NCBI GenBank assembly: GCA_001643675.2
Contig: LSRY02000022.1
Location: 248,001 to 312,000, forward strand
Reading direction: 5' to 3'
Length of the DNA stretch: 64,000 nt
From: Monocercomonoides exilis
Taxonomy: Eukaryota > Preaxostyla > Oxymonadida > Polymastigidae
A program made the position numbers and the translations under genes. The notes under the pieces are model-generated. The model saw only the letters and a list, made by a program, of their open reading frames with translations, had not been told where the DNA came from and made no database searches. Position 1 is the stretch's first letter. Each line of letters starts with the position of its first letter. This document shows, piece after piece, positions 30,601 through 43,100 of this stretch.

Positions 30601-32447
30601 ATAAACAGCCGGTTTCGATAGCTATTTCTGATCAATGGGTGTGATGGAACTGGATTTCATTGCTTGGTTCGAGATCCAAAAACACTAGAAAATCTTGGAG
30701 CTTGGCAACAGGCAAGTAGCTGGGGATGAGTCACAGGAAAAAAGGATTGAAATCATTTGTCCCTTGTTTCCAATCTTATGCCATCGAAGAGTTATCTATT
30801 AAAGCAGAGAATGAAGTTATTTTTTTTTTAGGCTATTCTCCAACAGAAAATATCAGACATTTGAGATCTCAAAATCATCTTCATCGTCTTTTTCATCGTC
30901 TTCATGGACTTCATCATTATTATCTTCACCATCATTGTTTTCAATTTTGCATCTCCAACAAATATCAAGATTTTTATGTTAACTTCATCATCTTCTTGCT
31001 CGATTTATTAATCATCTTCTTATCCAACCTCATCTTCATCGCCTCCATCAGACACAGCCATATCAACCCGCATCACTCTTTATCTTCCTTCTGAATTCCA
31101 TCTCTCCGTATTAAAGTCCTGTCATTCAATAGCCCTTCTTTTCCTTCCCTTTCCCTTTTCTTTCACAGAAAAAGCCTCATTTCTCTGTATTAGCTGGTCA
31201 AAGATCCTGAGCAAAAAAGAAGAAGAAAGAAAAGGAAGATGAAGAAAAACATCTCAAACAGCACAGCCCAAGAAGAGAAAAATCTTTGGAGCTGTTTTCG
31301 AACTCTATTTGTTCATGTGCCTGGTTGGCAGACTCTGGAAACAGGAAAGAGTTTCAATTTCTCCGAACCTGCTGAGGCTTCGGAGAAATTCTGGGAAAGA
31401 GGGAAAGGAAGGGAGAAAGGGAGATATGAAAGGGGAGGGCGAAGAGCGGAAAGAATGGAGAGAAATGTGAGAAAAAATGGAAGGACTGAGAGGTGCTGAT
31501 GAATGAGGTGGGGGAAATGATGGAAAGAGAATCATTTGTGAAAGGGAAGAATGCTTATTGACTGAGTTGAAGGAGGATATTTGAAACAGAGAAAGAAAGA
31601 GAAAGACGATTTGATTGAGGGGTTGCGTTTATCTCTTTTTTTGGTGGAGATGCAGAGATTTCTTTATTGTTTCAGAAAAAAAAGTTCAAGTGTGATGTTA
31701 TTTTAATGATTTTTTGTTGAATTATTCTGAAAGAAGAGGATGATAATTGCAATTAAGCTTTGCTCATAAGACATCACTTTACAAAACTAATTATTTGTTT
31801 GGTTGGAATTGAACGAATATGCATTTGAATGAATCTTGATATTTGATGAATGAATGATAAACTCACAGATTAATGTTTGAAGTTTGAAAATGATTTTTTT
31901 ATTTAAGCTATTTTTCTTTTCAAATCAACATTCAAATGAGTTTTTGTTGAAATTAAAATTGAAATTCTTTCTAATTTTTATCCTTTTCAATCCATTTGTG
32001 GTGCTTTTTGATTATGTTTTATTTTAGCTTTTTTAATTAAAAACTTCTTGGAGTTTGGAAATCTGCAGTTTTGGACAATTCTTTGAAAATTCTGCATATA
32101 TCTTCTTCATGTGCGTCTGTGCTCTATGTTATTTGTGAAAAACCAAAAATTTGCACGTATTATTAAATTCATGAAGATCAAAACATATTTTTTCAAGGGA
32201 TCATAAGGCTGACCGTGAAGCCGCCATCATCCATGTTGGTTTGATGTTGTTTTTGAATTCAATATCCTTCAAGTTGATAAATTATATGGATGCTATTTTT
32301 GCTTCTGTTTCTGATGACACAATTTGCAAACAAGTGGAAGAATTTCAAACCATTTGGAGTCAAGCCTTTACCAGATGAGTTGAAAAGCATGTCATTTCTC
32401 AATTTTTTTCTTAATGTGACAATTGTTTTTGATCAATAAATCAAAAG
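30601..32447. other. Intergenic region with weak coding-like remnants
   Basis: A basic Glu/Arg/Gly-rich frame at 31239-31499 (plus) begins with an ATG and ends at TGA, but has no family and biased purine composition, so it is not called. The rest is AT-rich. The 5' exon of the plus-strand helical-family gene should lie within the last 300 bases; a 30-codon frame from the ATG near 32289 is one candidate. Confidence 0.35.
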
Positions 32448-33772
32448 AGTTATTTTCTGAGTTGAAACAATACAAAGGCGACGAGCAGAGGCAAAAGATC
32501 CAAGAAATATATTCATTTCTTGTTCACAATGACTATGAAGTTTCAAAATCTGCCACAACAGGAACAACCTTTGAAGAAATTGATGAGGAGATGGGAAAGA
32601 ACAATTTGTGTCTTGAGAATTCAATTATTCTGCTGAAAGGAATTGGCTTTTGCAAACTGCTCAAAGGTGTTCATTTTCTTGGATTCATTGATTGTCCTTT
32701 GCACGACAGATTCGAGAAGTTGTTGTTGGAGGAAGAAAACAAAAAAGAGGAAAAGAATGAAAAGCTCATGATCGGTCTTTGTGAATGTTTTCTTGCTTTG
32801 TTTGAGAACCAACATAGAGTCTCAAAGGACACTGTCAATATATGTATTTGTTGCGTGATGAAGGTTGCTATGAGAAAAGAGGAAGACGAGAAAACACAAA
32901 AAGAAGTGGAAATGGCTTTGCTGGCACTGGGAAATGTTAGGTATTTCGAGGTGTGGGTGTTTTAACATTGAAAGAAAAATTCATTAATTCTTTTGTTGTT
33001 TATTGAATAGTGTGAAGATGGAGTTAAGTTCTTCGATAAGACTGAAGAAATAATCAAATATCATCAAGAGCATCACAACCTAACCAGACTTGCATATCAA
33101 TCAGCTTGGCATTTTATTGTTTGGCAGACAAACAATGATGAGAAAATGCGAAGAGTTATTGAAAATGAACTGAATTTTTGCAAAGAGACGGAAAGAGAAT
33201 TGGAAGAGCTTTTGAGATGTGTGGATTGGATCAAAAAAGAAAAAGAAAAAGAAACTGACAGAGTTATAGAAGTGCATGTGATACAAAGATGGCTGGAAAC
33301 GATCAACTTGTATTTATCCAAAAGGACATTGAGCGGGGATGAGGTCAATGGGTTGATTGAAAGCGTTGTGAGGCTTTGCAGAGTTGCAAAGAATGTTCAC
33401 AATGAAACTTTTGAGAAAGGAATTTCCATTTTTCAAACGATGATCATCAGTTGTTTGGACAACTTTGATTATTTGTTGAGAGGAGGAGCAATTGATTTCC
33501 TTTTCCAGGAACTTAATCAATCAACATTTGACGAAGTTACTTTAGGAAAGTGTGTAAAGTTCTTTTCGGATCTGTCAATGAAGCTTCATGAAAAAAAAGT
33601 AGAAATGGATGATGTACAACACAAAACGAAACAAAACATATTAAAAAGAGTCATGTCGAGAAAGTTTGAGGAGGAAGGGTACGAAGACATTATCTTCAAT
33701 TATTACAAACTTCTGCCAAATCTGAGATGTTACACACGTGTGTCTGTTAAAATTAGTCATTATTTAATTTAG
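32448..33772 (+). CDS. Helical-repeat family protein, paralog (exons 32448-32950 and 33011-33772)
   Basis: Exon 32448-32950 follows an acceptor (atcaaaag) aligned exactly with that of the minus-strand paralog, including phase. It ends at VRYFE. A 60-base intron (GTGTGG...GAATAG, 32951-33010) is removed in phase 0, and the last exon runs to TAG at 33770-33772. The visible product is ~420 residues. Family strings include GDEQRQKIQEI, IGLCECFLAL, EVEMALLALGNV, LAYQSAWHFIV and EEEGYEDII. It is all-helical with no signal peptide or membrane segment. The first exon is not located with confidence. Function unknown, probably cytosolic scaffold-type. Confidence 0.8.
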
Positions 33773-34774
33773 ACACGAATCAGGTTTTGTTCCATTATCC
33801 GGGAAAACGGTTTAATATCAATATCTTATGAGATATGAATTCATGTTTGCTAAACAGAAGAGTTTCAATTTGAAATTATTGTTAATTGTTCAATAAGAAT
33901 GTTTTTGAATTTTTTCCTTTTATGTTCATTTTCTTCAATTTGAATAATATTTTCCTTCACTTTGGATATGTATTATAACGAGGTTTTCTTGAAACGAACA
34001 ATTTTTGTTTTTCCTTTCGTGCAATCAACAAAAAGAAATCAAGAATTTCTCATTTTCTTTTTTCAATCATTAGACACAATGTTTCAAATCTTTGGTAAAG
34101 TGAGATGATTATTCATCTTATATCAATTCTAAATCTGAAGGAAATAATCAATAAAACAATTAAAATCAACAGTCGAAGAAAGATTTATGAGACAAACTGA
34201 ATTTTTTGAACAAAAAAGAATGGCATTAAAGTATTAATGGAAAAAACTTGTTTTTTGAATAATAATAAAATGAACTGAATAAAAATATTTTTTGATTTTG
34301 TTAAGATAATTTATTTAAATGCTCCAAATGTGAATTGAAAAAACACTTTTCAACATAATCGTTATCAAAATATCCATTTCCTCGAAAAAAGAGAAAAAAG
34401 ATAAAGAAAATATATTCTGCAAATTGCTCTTCTTATTTCCATTTAAAAAAAAATAATATAAACTTTATCATAGCACTAATTCAAATTGAAATTTACAAAT
34501 TTGTTAAAAAAAAAATAAAAACAAATCTCAATAAACATATAATTCACTCCGTTTCATAAAAGAAATGTATTGTTTGAAAAGGAAAACATTAATCTCATTA
34601 ACTCTTTTCATCCTTACTTTTTTTTATTAAAATAGAAAAAAATGCTCAAAAAGAACAATAAAAAACTTTCATAAAATTTTAGATTTTTTTCAAATAAAAC
34701 AGAAATTGAATGAATACATTTAAATAAGAAGATTTGACCATCAGCCACGGGCAATGTCATTTGAAGTTGTATTT
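33773..34774. other. AT-rich intergenic spacer between convergent genes
   Basis: No supported gene. It holds the 3' flanks of the helical-family gene (plus) and of the beta-helix membrane protein gene (minus), with long A/T runs. Confidence 0.5.
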
Positions 34775-37700
34775 TTATTTGGTTGTGATGGATTTGTATC
34801 CTCTCTTTCTTCTCCGTACAACACAAAATACAACCACAAATATCACAGCACCAACAGCCAAAACACACCCAACAACAATCAGAGCTATTCCATATCCAGG
34901 CACCCCATTTTTCTTCTTTTCAACGCTCATTTTCATTCCCTCTGACCAGCTTTCGCCTTCGTCAACAGAAACATGCAGATACAACACAGAAGGCGCAGCC
35001 ACACTCAGCTTCGAAACATCAATTTCTCCTTTTGAGCGAAAAACATACTGCGATGTGGCATTCGATTCCTTCTTCGACTCCAACTCAACGCTCACCCCTT
35101 CTTTCGAATTCTCGCCTGTCCGCTCGCTTTTCCCAATCCACAGGATCGGCACATTCAGCGGATACAAATGGCGCCCTTTGAACACAATCGAAGGAAGCTT
35201 CAATGGCGTCGCATACAAAACAGAGGAGTAGCTGGGCTGAATGCCCCTCGTTGGGTAGAACTCACACTTCACAGCCGACTCCTCTGCCGCTGACCGCTTT
35301 CGGCACGTCTCGTCACACAGCCGCTGCGGATGGCTATTTCTCGGCGATGTCACCGAAACTTCCGCGTTTTCGCACGAAATGTCAACAAGAATCTCCAAAT
35401 CCTCTTTGTCTCTTTCGACGTTGTTGCTGAATGAATCGTTGCGGCTCTTCACTTTCGCTCCTTTCGTAGCATAAATGGCTGTGTGCACGTTGCTCACATA
35501 TTCCGAAGACGAAGACAGCAGAAGATATTCTGCCTGCTCATTCGAATGAGATGGCTCGGCTGCTTCTGCTGCTTCGTCTGCTCCTCTGATCGATATGGCA
35601 CTTCCACACGGTGTGACTGGCCATTCGCTTGCCTTCTCATTAAAAAGGCCCCAAACTGATTTGCTGGTCATCGCTTTGCATTCGTTGTGAGAAAATCGGC
35701 TGTTTTGGATTAAGTGCAAAGAATTGTCTTCATTCTCTGCTCTCTTTTTCATCTTCAGTGCAGTTGAATTTGTGAAATGAATTTTTTCTTTGTCTGCTGG
35801 CGCTCTATTTTTCGTTTCGCGTATCATAATGGCTCCTCCTTCCTCTTTGGCTTTGTTGCTGACAAAGTCTGTTTGGTCAATCAAAAGCTTCTTTCTCTGC
35901 GCTCCATCGCTTTCGCAAGTCTCCACAAAGATGGCTCCGCCTTCTGTGGCTGAGCAATTGCTGATGTGGCAGCTCTTGATATCCACAGTCGTGAAGGCAT
36001 CATTAACAAATGAATGATAAGAGAGTGACGATGTTAACGAATGAATCAATGAAGAAAATGCCTTTGGAGCATAATCTGCAATGAAAATGGCTCCTCCTCT
36101 TCCGCTCTGAGCGTCTTTGTCGCTGTAAATGGCACTGCACTGAGCAATCGTCAGCGATTTCAACTCAACCAGCTTCACATCCTGCTTCACAAAGATCGCT
36201 CCTCCGCACAATCCGTTCAGCGATTCAAGTTTCACACCTGAAAGTGACAGAACATCTGCATTCTCACACACAACACCCCCACTCCTCTCATTCGCAAGCG
36301 ACGTGTGCTTCCAGATACTCACAATTTTGTCGGAATTCCCATTCGAGATCGTCACGTTCTTCACTTTCTGCGCAAACACCATCGCTCCTGAATTCTTCGG
36401 CTCTCCTTTCTGAGAATGCCTGCCCTCCTCTTCGCTGCCCTTCATCTCGCAGTGCACAATCTGCATCACACTCATCTCGCTTTGCCAATCCGCCACTGGC
36501 TCAGCTGCAATGCACCCGCCGTCGCATCCAAAGCAGTTCTCGAACTTGCACTTCGAAATGAACATTTTGTCCACATCTGCGCAATAAATTCCCGCAGTCG
36601 TCAGACTCGATGCCTGCTTCTCAAAAAAGTTGCTGTATCCTTCAGAGTTTCCTGACACATTCAGCTCTTCGAACGCCAGAACATGCAAAAGCACCTCTGC
36701 AACTGTTTCGTCTTTCGCATCGGCCCTCCACTCTCCTCTGAATTCGCAGTCCATCACCAAGCACTTCTGTCCTGCCTTTATTCCCCTCCCGTTCACCGAC
36801 AGGCAGTTTCCTCGTCTCCCATGCCCGCCTGACATGCTGCATCGCTCACACACAATCGAACGCCCTGTGTACACACACCCGCCAAACCCTCGCTCCATCC
36901 CTGTTCCTCTCCCCGAGTCACAGTTCAAGAAAGAGCACGACTTCAATTTTGCTGCTTTTTCTTCAGCTTCCAATTCTGCGCTCACGGAAGATATGTACAC
37001 GCCTGCACCTCCTCCATTATCCTGCTCTCCGGTTGCTTTTGTATCTTCCACTTTGCACCCTTCCATTGAAAACTCCACAACTTCCTTTCCAGCAAACAAG
37101 CCTCCTCCTTGTGTTGCTGTCAGATCCACAAATGCACTGTCACGAATTTCAACTTTCTTTGCAGCATCAACATAAAGTCCTGCTCCTTGTCCATCAATCG
37201 TGTGGTGTTCAAAGCTTGTCATTGTTGTTGTATCATCCTTCGTTTTCGAAAAAGTGCAAAAATAATCCGTGTCAACAACTTTCACAAGAGGGCCCGTTCC
37301 CTTTTCATTTCCTTCTCCAGAAAAAATGCATCCTTCAAATTTTATTGTTCTGACATTTGAAAGTTCGAGAATTGGCGACTTTGAAGTTGAAAACAGACAT
37401 AGCACAAAATCAATGCTGAAACAAAAATGTTGCAAATTTTTTAATAATGATGAAATATTTAAAATGGTTGGCAAAAACAAACCATTTAACATTTGATAAC
37501 TTCAACAAAGGCTCTGTTTCTGCTGGAGAAGTGAATATGAAGCTTTGGTCATTTTCTTGACTGAATAAAACGTATTCCAAAGCTTTATCCAGAGTCGATG
37601 GAAGTTGAACTTCTTTCGTTTTCTCGGGGAAAATTGCAACGTCAGATTGTTCATCCAGGATTCGAAACAGCCCAGAAAATGTTTTGCATGGCTTTGAATG

Positions 37701-37799
37701 ATCAGTTCGGCAATCCTCATCGTTTCCTGTGCTGAATCTCAGTGCATATTCTTGATGCTCTGCAAAAGCACAAAACACCAAAAAAAGGAAAATCTTCAT
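34775..37799 (-). CDS. Beta-helix membrane surface protein, 985 residues (exons 37799-37483 and 37415-34775)
   Basis: Exon 1 starts at ATG 37799 with a signal peptide (MKIFLFLVFCAFA) and a C-x(6)-P-C module signature near residue 30. A 67-base intron (GTTTGT...TTTCAG, 37482-37416) is removed in phase 2, giving a 985-residue protein. The body is parallel beta-helix type with repeated GG turns (QGGGLFAG, GGCIAAE, GGAIFVK, GGAIFIAD, GGAIFVET, GGAIMIRE). A beta-rich domain (~790-940) precedes one transmembrane helix (~946-972) and a short basic tail, RRRKRGYKSITTK. It is probably displayed on the cell surface. GC is raised through 36.3-37.1 kb. Its tail resembles that of the protein at 58315-62391, and it lacks the kinase-like domain of the giant proteins. 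Confidence 0.85.
37416..37482 (-). other. 67-nt intron in the 985-residue surface protein gene
   Basis: GT donor (GTTTGT) and a strong acceptor (catttttgtttcag) on the minus strand. Phase 2 on the left matches one base on the right, giving Cys at the junction. Confidence 0.75.
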
Positions 37800-38940
37800 T
37801 AATCAGTTTTGATCTGATATGAAACAAAAAACAAACATATTTTTAACAAATAAAAATTCGGTAAAAGTCAGCTGGAAGTCCGAGCAAGATATTATATATT
37901 GTTCATGCAGCCGATTCAACTGCATATTTGTCCACACAATTTCAACAGAAATAACTGTTATATCGACAAAATAAGTGAAAAAAAGCAACTTTAAATCAAT
38001 GAATGAAAATGGCGCAAACATATTTGAATTGGAACAAATATTTTCTTGGATATTCGTCTTATTGTTTGGATGGCATTGATTAAAAAAATATCAATGATTC
38101 TAATATTCTGAAAAACTCACTTTTACAAAAACAGAAAAGATCATTTCAAAAATATATAATTATGGGCTAATGAAAATTCATTTTAATAATTAAACACAAT
38201 TTAAAGTTTGTGTTATTCTTAATACAACATTTATATTAAAAAAGACGTATGTTTATAGTATTTTCATTGAGATATGAATATTGAAACTTTTTGTTAATTT
38301 TTCATTAGAAAATTGATTTTTTTTTAAGATTTGCAAACTTCGAAAATGAATTATCATCAATACAAAAACTATCATAAGAAGCGGATTTTGCTTCTTAGGT
38401 GAATGACAGAAACTTTTTTATATTTATTTTTTGAATGAATATGAATTTGAAACAACATTTTTGTTCCTATCTCAATCATGCAGGTTCAAGAAACGTAAAA
38501 GACATGAAAAATTAATAAAGAATAAGCTTTGAAAAGTATTCGAAAAAATATATTTTTTCATGAAATACATAGTACATGCTTTATAATTCAACAAAAGATA
38601 ATAAGTTTCATGTGGGAAAATATGGACTTACAAGCTTTTTATGCACAAAGCATAATAAAATTGTTTCACTTGTAACATTTTTCGACTTATCCAGATTTCA
38701 AAACAAATTTGATTATCACATTTGAAAACATACATCATTACGTAATAACCTTTTTTTTGCGACCTCAAACGGATATCAAATAATAAACCTATTAATTTCA
38801 AATTTTTTGATCACAAAAGTTCATCTGATGTGCATTTTTTTTTTCAATGAAAATGCCTGAAGTCAAAAATTTTGTCCCATATAATTTGATATATAAAAGA
38901 TAAATGTTAATATTTTGGATATCAAAATACAAATAATTCT
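37800..38940. other. AT-rich intergenic region
   Basis: No supported gene. The first ~200 bases should contain the promoter of the minus-strand surface-protein gene. Confidence 0.45.
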
Positions 38941-38945
38941 GAAAT

Positions 38946-39344
38946 ACAGATATCGCATAAAATACCGGAAATCGCCCAAAATACCGGACAAGATCGTTTT
39001 CTCAATAACCACTAAAAGAAAAAATCTGTTAATTTTCCTCAAAATATATCTCATCAATACAAACTCATTGGAAAAACAAGACTTCACTTCAGCTTTATTT
39101 GTGCTCAGTGAAAATTAATTATTGAAATCTAGGAGAAACTTAAAATCCTATTTTTCCGAGATTTCAAAAATAATTTTTTTCTGAGCTCTAACGAAACTGT
39201 CCTGAAAGTCTTGTATGTCACGTGAGTTTGTATTGATGAGATATATTTTGAGGAAAATTAACAGATTTTTTCTTTGAGTGGTTATTGAGAAAACGATCTT
39301 GTCCGGTATTTTGGGCGATTTCCGGTATTTTATGCGATATCTGT
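38946..39344. repeat. Long inverted repeat, 122-bp arms, 155-bp spacer
   Basis: The left arm (38946-39067) and the right arm (39223-39344) are reverse complements with one mismatch seen in 122 positions. The spacer is itself partly self-complementary near its edges (strings around aagtcttgt on both sides), so the original arms were probably longer. The arms contain a repeated aaaataccgg string. No open frame of note is present. It fits a fold-back or MITE-like element, or a hairpin RNA source. Confidence 0.9.
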
Positions 39345-40139
39345 GTTATGAATTCTGTCAATTTCATAATTTTTCAATTAAAAATTTCGTAATTAACAAT
39401 TTGTTGGAAATACAAAGAAATCAATTTAATGTTTTCATAAAAATCACAAATACGCATCTTTGTCTTTCTGTGACAACATGTGTTAGAAAGTCAATTCATA
39501 AAAGCATGAAACGACTTTTCGTTAATTCTTTTGAAAATAACCGTGAATCAAAAAATTATCCGAATCCCGAAAAAAAAATTTGACTTCAATAATAATCGCC
39601 CAAATAATCGAAATGAAATGACTTTTTTGTGCTTTTTTCAATAACTTTGGATGATTAAACAAATGAATAAATGAAAAATAAAATTGTTTAAAAGCATAAT
39701 TTATTTTATATAGAACATAGTTACGTTTGTTCATCTTTAACAATTATTTGTTCAACAATTACATACGGAGATTTATAATTTCTTCTTTTTCACCAATTAT
39801 TCAAAAAAAAAAGTCAATAAAAAATAAATTATGAACAAAAAGCATTCAATGAATAGGATAAATGTGTATGAATTTTTATTCAGCCGTGATGTTTATTGTT
39901 GATTTTCCATGAAAAAGAATGAATCATGTGATTGCATTGATTGAAGAATATGAAAAGTTTAAATAGAAAATTTATTAATTAATTGAAAATAATAACAAAT
40001 TAATCTGGATCAAAAATTTTTATTATATCTTAATTTCTATTTATTTGTCATATTAATCAAATTTTGAAATAAAATTCCATTTCATCATTTCTTTTTTAAT
40101 TTTTTGATCATTTGTATAATTAATATTTCAATTTTGATT
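39345..40139. other. AT-rich 5' flank of giant gene copy 2
   Basis: No gene is seen. From about 39776 the sequence is related to that upstream of copy 1 (from ~15396), with the last 60 bases most similar. Confidence 0.5.
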
Positions 40140-40163
40140 ATGTTTGGAAGTCAGATATCTTGA
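40140..40163 (+). promoter_or_regulatory. Conserved upstream ORF in the leader of giant gene copy 2
   Basis: ATG, seven codons (MFGSQIS), then TGA, five bases before the main ATG at 40169. It is the counterpart of 15761-15784 with one amino-acid difference. Confidence 0.35.
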
Positions 40164-40168
40164 AGAAT

Positions 40169-43100
40169 ATGACAAGGAATCTGATGGCAGTATTTTTGGC
40201 GATTATGATGTTAAGTGTGCTCGCGAAAGACACCGAAGCAAAAAATATTGTTCCGATTGGGCAAGCGGTGAACGTTCAGAATGCATTATTCGATCATATC
40301 GGATGCATTGAAACAAGTATCTCCATCATCAACACCTCCTTGTGCGTGAACCATCTCAACATCATCCCTCTCGCTGGTTGTCCACTCCTCACTGCCCAAC
40401 ACCACTCGGCTGCCTCCATTCTCTCTTCCACTTGCCAAGCCAACCCAGCAACAATATCTCCACTTTTCCTCTCTGCCCATGCCTCCCTCACCCTCACAAA
40501 CTTCTCCCTCACCACCCACCAACCTGCCATCTTCTCCTTCTCCCTCTTCTCCACCCCAAACAATCTCCTCCCAGATGCCCACTCCCCAATCCCTGCCTCC
40601 TTCTTCATCTCCCATTCCTTTTTCTCCTCGTTCATCTCCCTCACCCAGCCCTTCCTTTTTTCTCCTTCTTCCCTCTCTTCCCCATCCCATTATCCATCTC
40701 CATCCCTTTCCCCTTCTCCTTCATCTTCCTCATCCTCATCCTCATCCTCTTCTTTTTCTTCCCCTTCCATTTCCTCTTCCTCTTCCCCTTCCCCTCTCCA
40801 TATCCATCACCAATCCCATCCCCACCTCCAAATCCACCTCAACCTCCATCTCTCAAACACCCTCTTCTCCAACATCTCATCTCCCCAATCCTCTCTGTCT
40901 CTTCTATCCCTTCCTTCATACTCACTCAATCCATTCACCTCAACCGCCTCTTTCACCAACGTCAATTCAATTCTCTTTTTTTTTCTTCGCTCGTCCCTCT
41001 CCATCCACTCATCTCTCTTCAAACACACCCACAACCCCATTGACGGTGCCATCCTCCCCAACCTCAACAGCCCATCCACTTCCCTCTCTGCTTTCAACAC
41101 CTCTTTTCTCCACCAAACACGTTCTTCAGCCAATGCTGCTGTGGTTAATGTTGGAACTGAAGCTCAAAGAGTGAAACTTGGAAGACTGACTTCTTTTGAT
41201 GAGAACAGCCATCGCTTCGAATGGTGCGAATGGAATGATTCAAATGGTGGATCAAGTTATGGTGGTGCACTTTGCGTTTCTTGCACAAACGCAAATCTCA
41301 CAATCACTTCTTGTTCATTCAACAATTGTTCAACAAGTGATCATGGAGGAGCGTTGTGCTGTTACTATTTGTTGAAAATCAACATTGCAAAATCAAATTT
41401 CACAAGCTGTTCAGCTGCTCATGGAGGAGCAGTGGTTGTTTTCAATCCACAATCAAATTCTGCTTGGATATTCTCAGAAAATAAAGTCGAAAATTGTTCA
41501 ATATCTAGCTGGAGCGGAACTGGTTGGTATTTTTATATTGGTGATTTTTCTTCAAACGGTCAATTCCTGTTTTCCAAATGCAAGTGCATTGCAAATTCCG
41601 GTGGTGATTCTACTGGTTCTCTCACATTCAATGATCCTCCTGAAAATAAGCCAAATCAATTTTTGGTCAATGAGTGTCAATTTGTAAATAATGAATTGAC
41701 ATCAACTTCATCCACACGAGGAGGTGCTGGTATTTATTTGGATGCAACCTTCACTTGGATGAATGGAGTAAAATTTATCACATTTTGTTTCTTCGATGGA
41801 AACACCGCAACAAATGGAAGAGGGAATGATGTATTCTTTAATGGTAATTCCATAGCTCAATCTCCGTTTGAGAATTGTGGATCAACAACCCCATCAAAAA
41901 GAGTGTGGAATGCAGGAACTGCAGATAGCAGTGTGTACAATGGATGGCTTCCAATCATCAACCAGAACAAAATCGTTGCAAATGGTGGAAGTGATGTCGA
42001 TGCCTGTGGCAAAACACAGCAAAGCCCATGTGCCACGGTGGAGTATGCCCTCGGATGCGTTGCTCCCTTCAGCGATGCCTCCCTCTCTCTTCTCGTCTCC
42101 ACTTTCACTCCCACAAAGACTCTCACATTTCGCGCACCAAATACAAAAATTACTGGAAATGGAATAGCCACCACCATCGCCTCCAGTGGCATTCCTCAAC
42201 CACCAAACTCACATTCACAGTTATCACAATCCACATCATCTCTTTCCTCATTTTCATCATTATCAACATCTTCTTCGCCAGATCCATCTGCCTCGTCTGC
42301 CCTCTTCCAACAGACCCAGGGCTCCCTCACAGTCTCTGCCCTCGCCATCTCCCACAACTCCACAAATCAAATCACCCCCATCCTCTTCCACCTCTCCCAA
42401 AACTCCCCTTCCCTCAACCTCAACACAACCACCATCACCGGAGCAACCTCATCTTCATCATCAATCACAACCCCCCTCTTCTTCATCACTGCTGGCTCCC
42501 TCGCCCTCAACCACACAGCAATCACCAGTCTCGCCCTCAACAGCCAAAGCATCTTCCACCTCATCTCCCTCACATCTCCCCTCACCCTCAACTCCTCCAA
42601 CATCACCCACATCACCTCCACAGCCACCCCCACTAGCTGTGTCCTCTCCTCTGCCACCTCCCCTGCCCTCTCCCTCTCCCTCGCCAACTGCACCATCACC
42701 AGCATCAACTCAGAACAGTTGAGCCAACAGACTGCCACCAATGGCGGGTGCGTCTCATTCGCCTCATCTGCCTCTGACAATACGTTTTCAGTGAGTGATT
42801 CCACCTTCTCCAGCTGCTCTGTGAGCGAAGATACAAGTTCTGGAGGAAGAGGCGGTGCTCTCATGATCGAGTTCAATGAAGGCTCACAAGTGTCATCCAC
42901 AACCTTTTCCATCACCAATATCGTGTTTTCAGCCAACAAGGCCAGCATCGGAAGAGATATGTATTTTGTGTGTGAATCACTTTTCGCTTCTGTGAAGGAA
43001 CCCTTGTTCGCCTTCATGAGAAGCATCACTCAGAAAGACAACTCGATTGTTGGGCATGATAGAACAGAAGCATTTGGTGATTGGGATGTCGATTTATTCA

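Noticed and set aside
30650-30690. tRNA-like B-box string (ggttcgagatcc)
   Set aside because: The flanking bases do not form a T-stem, and no acceptor or anticodon arm is found.
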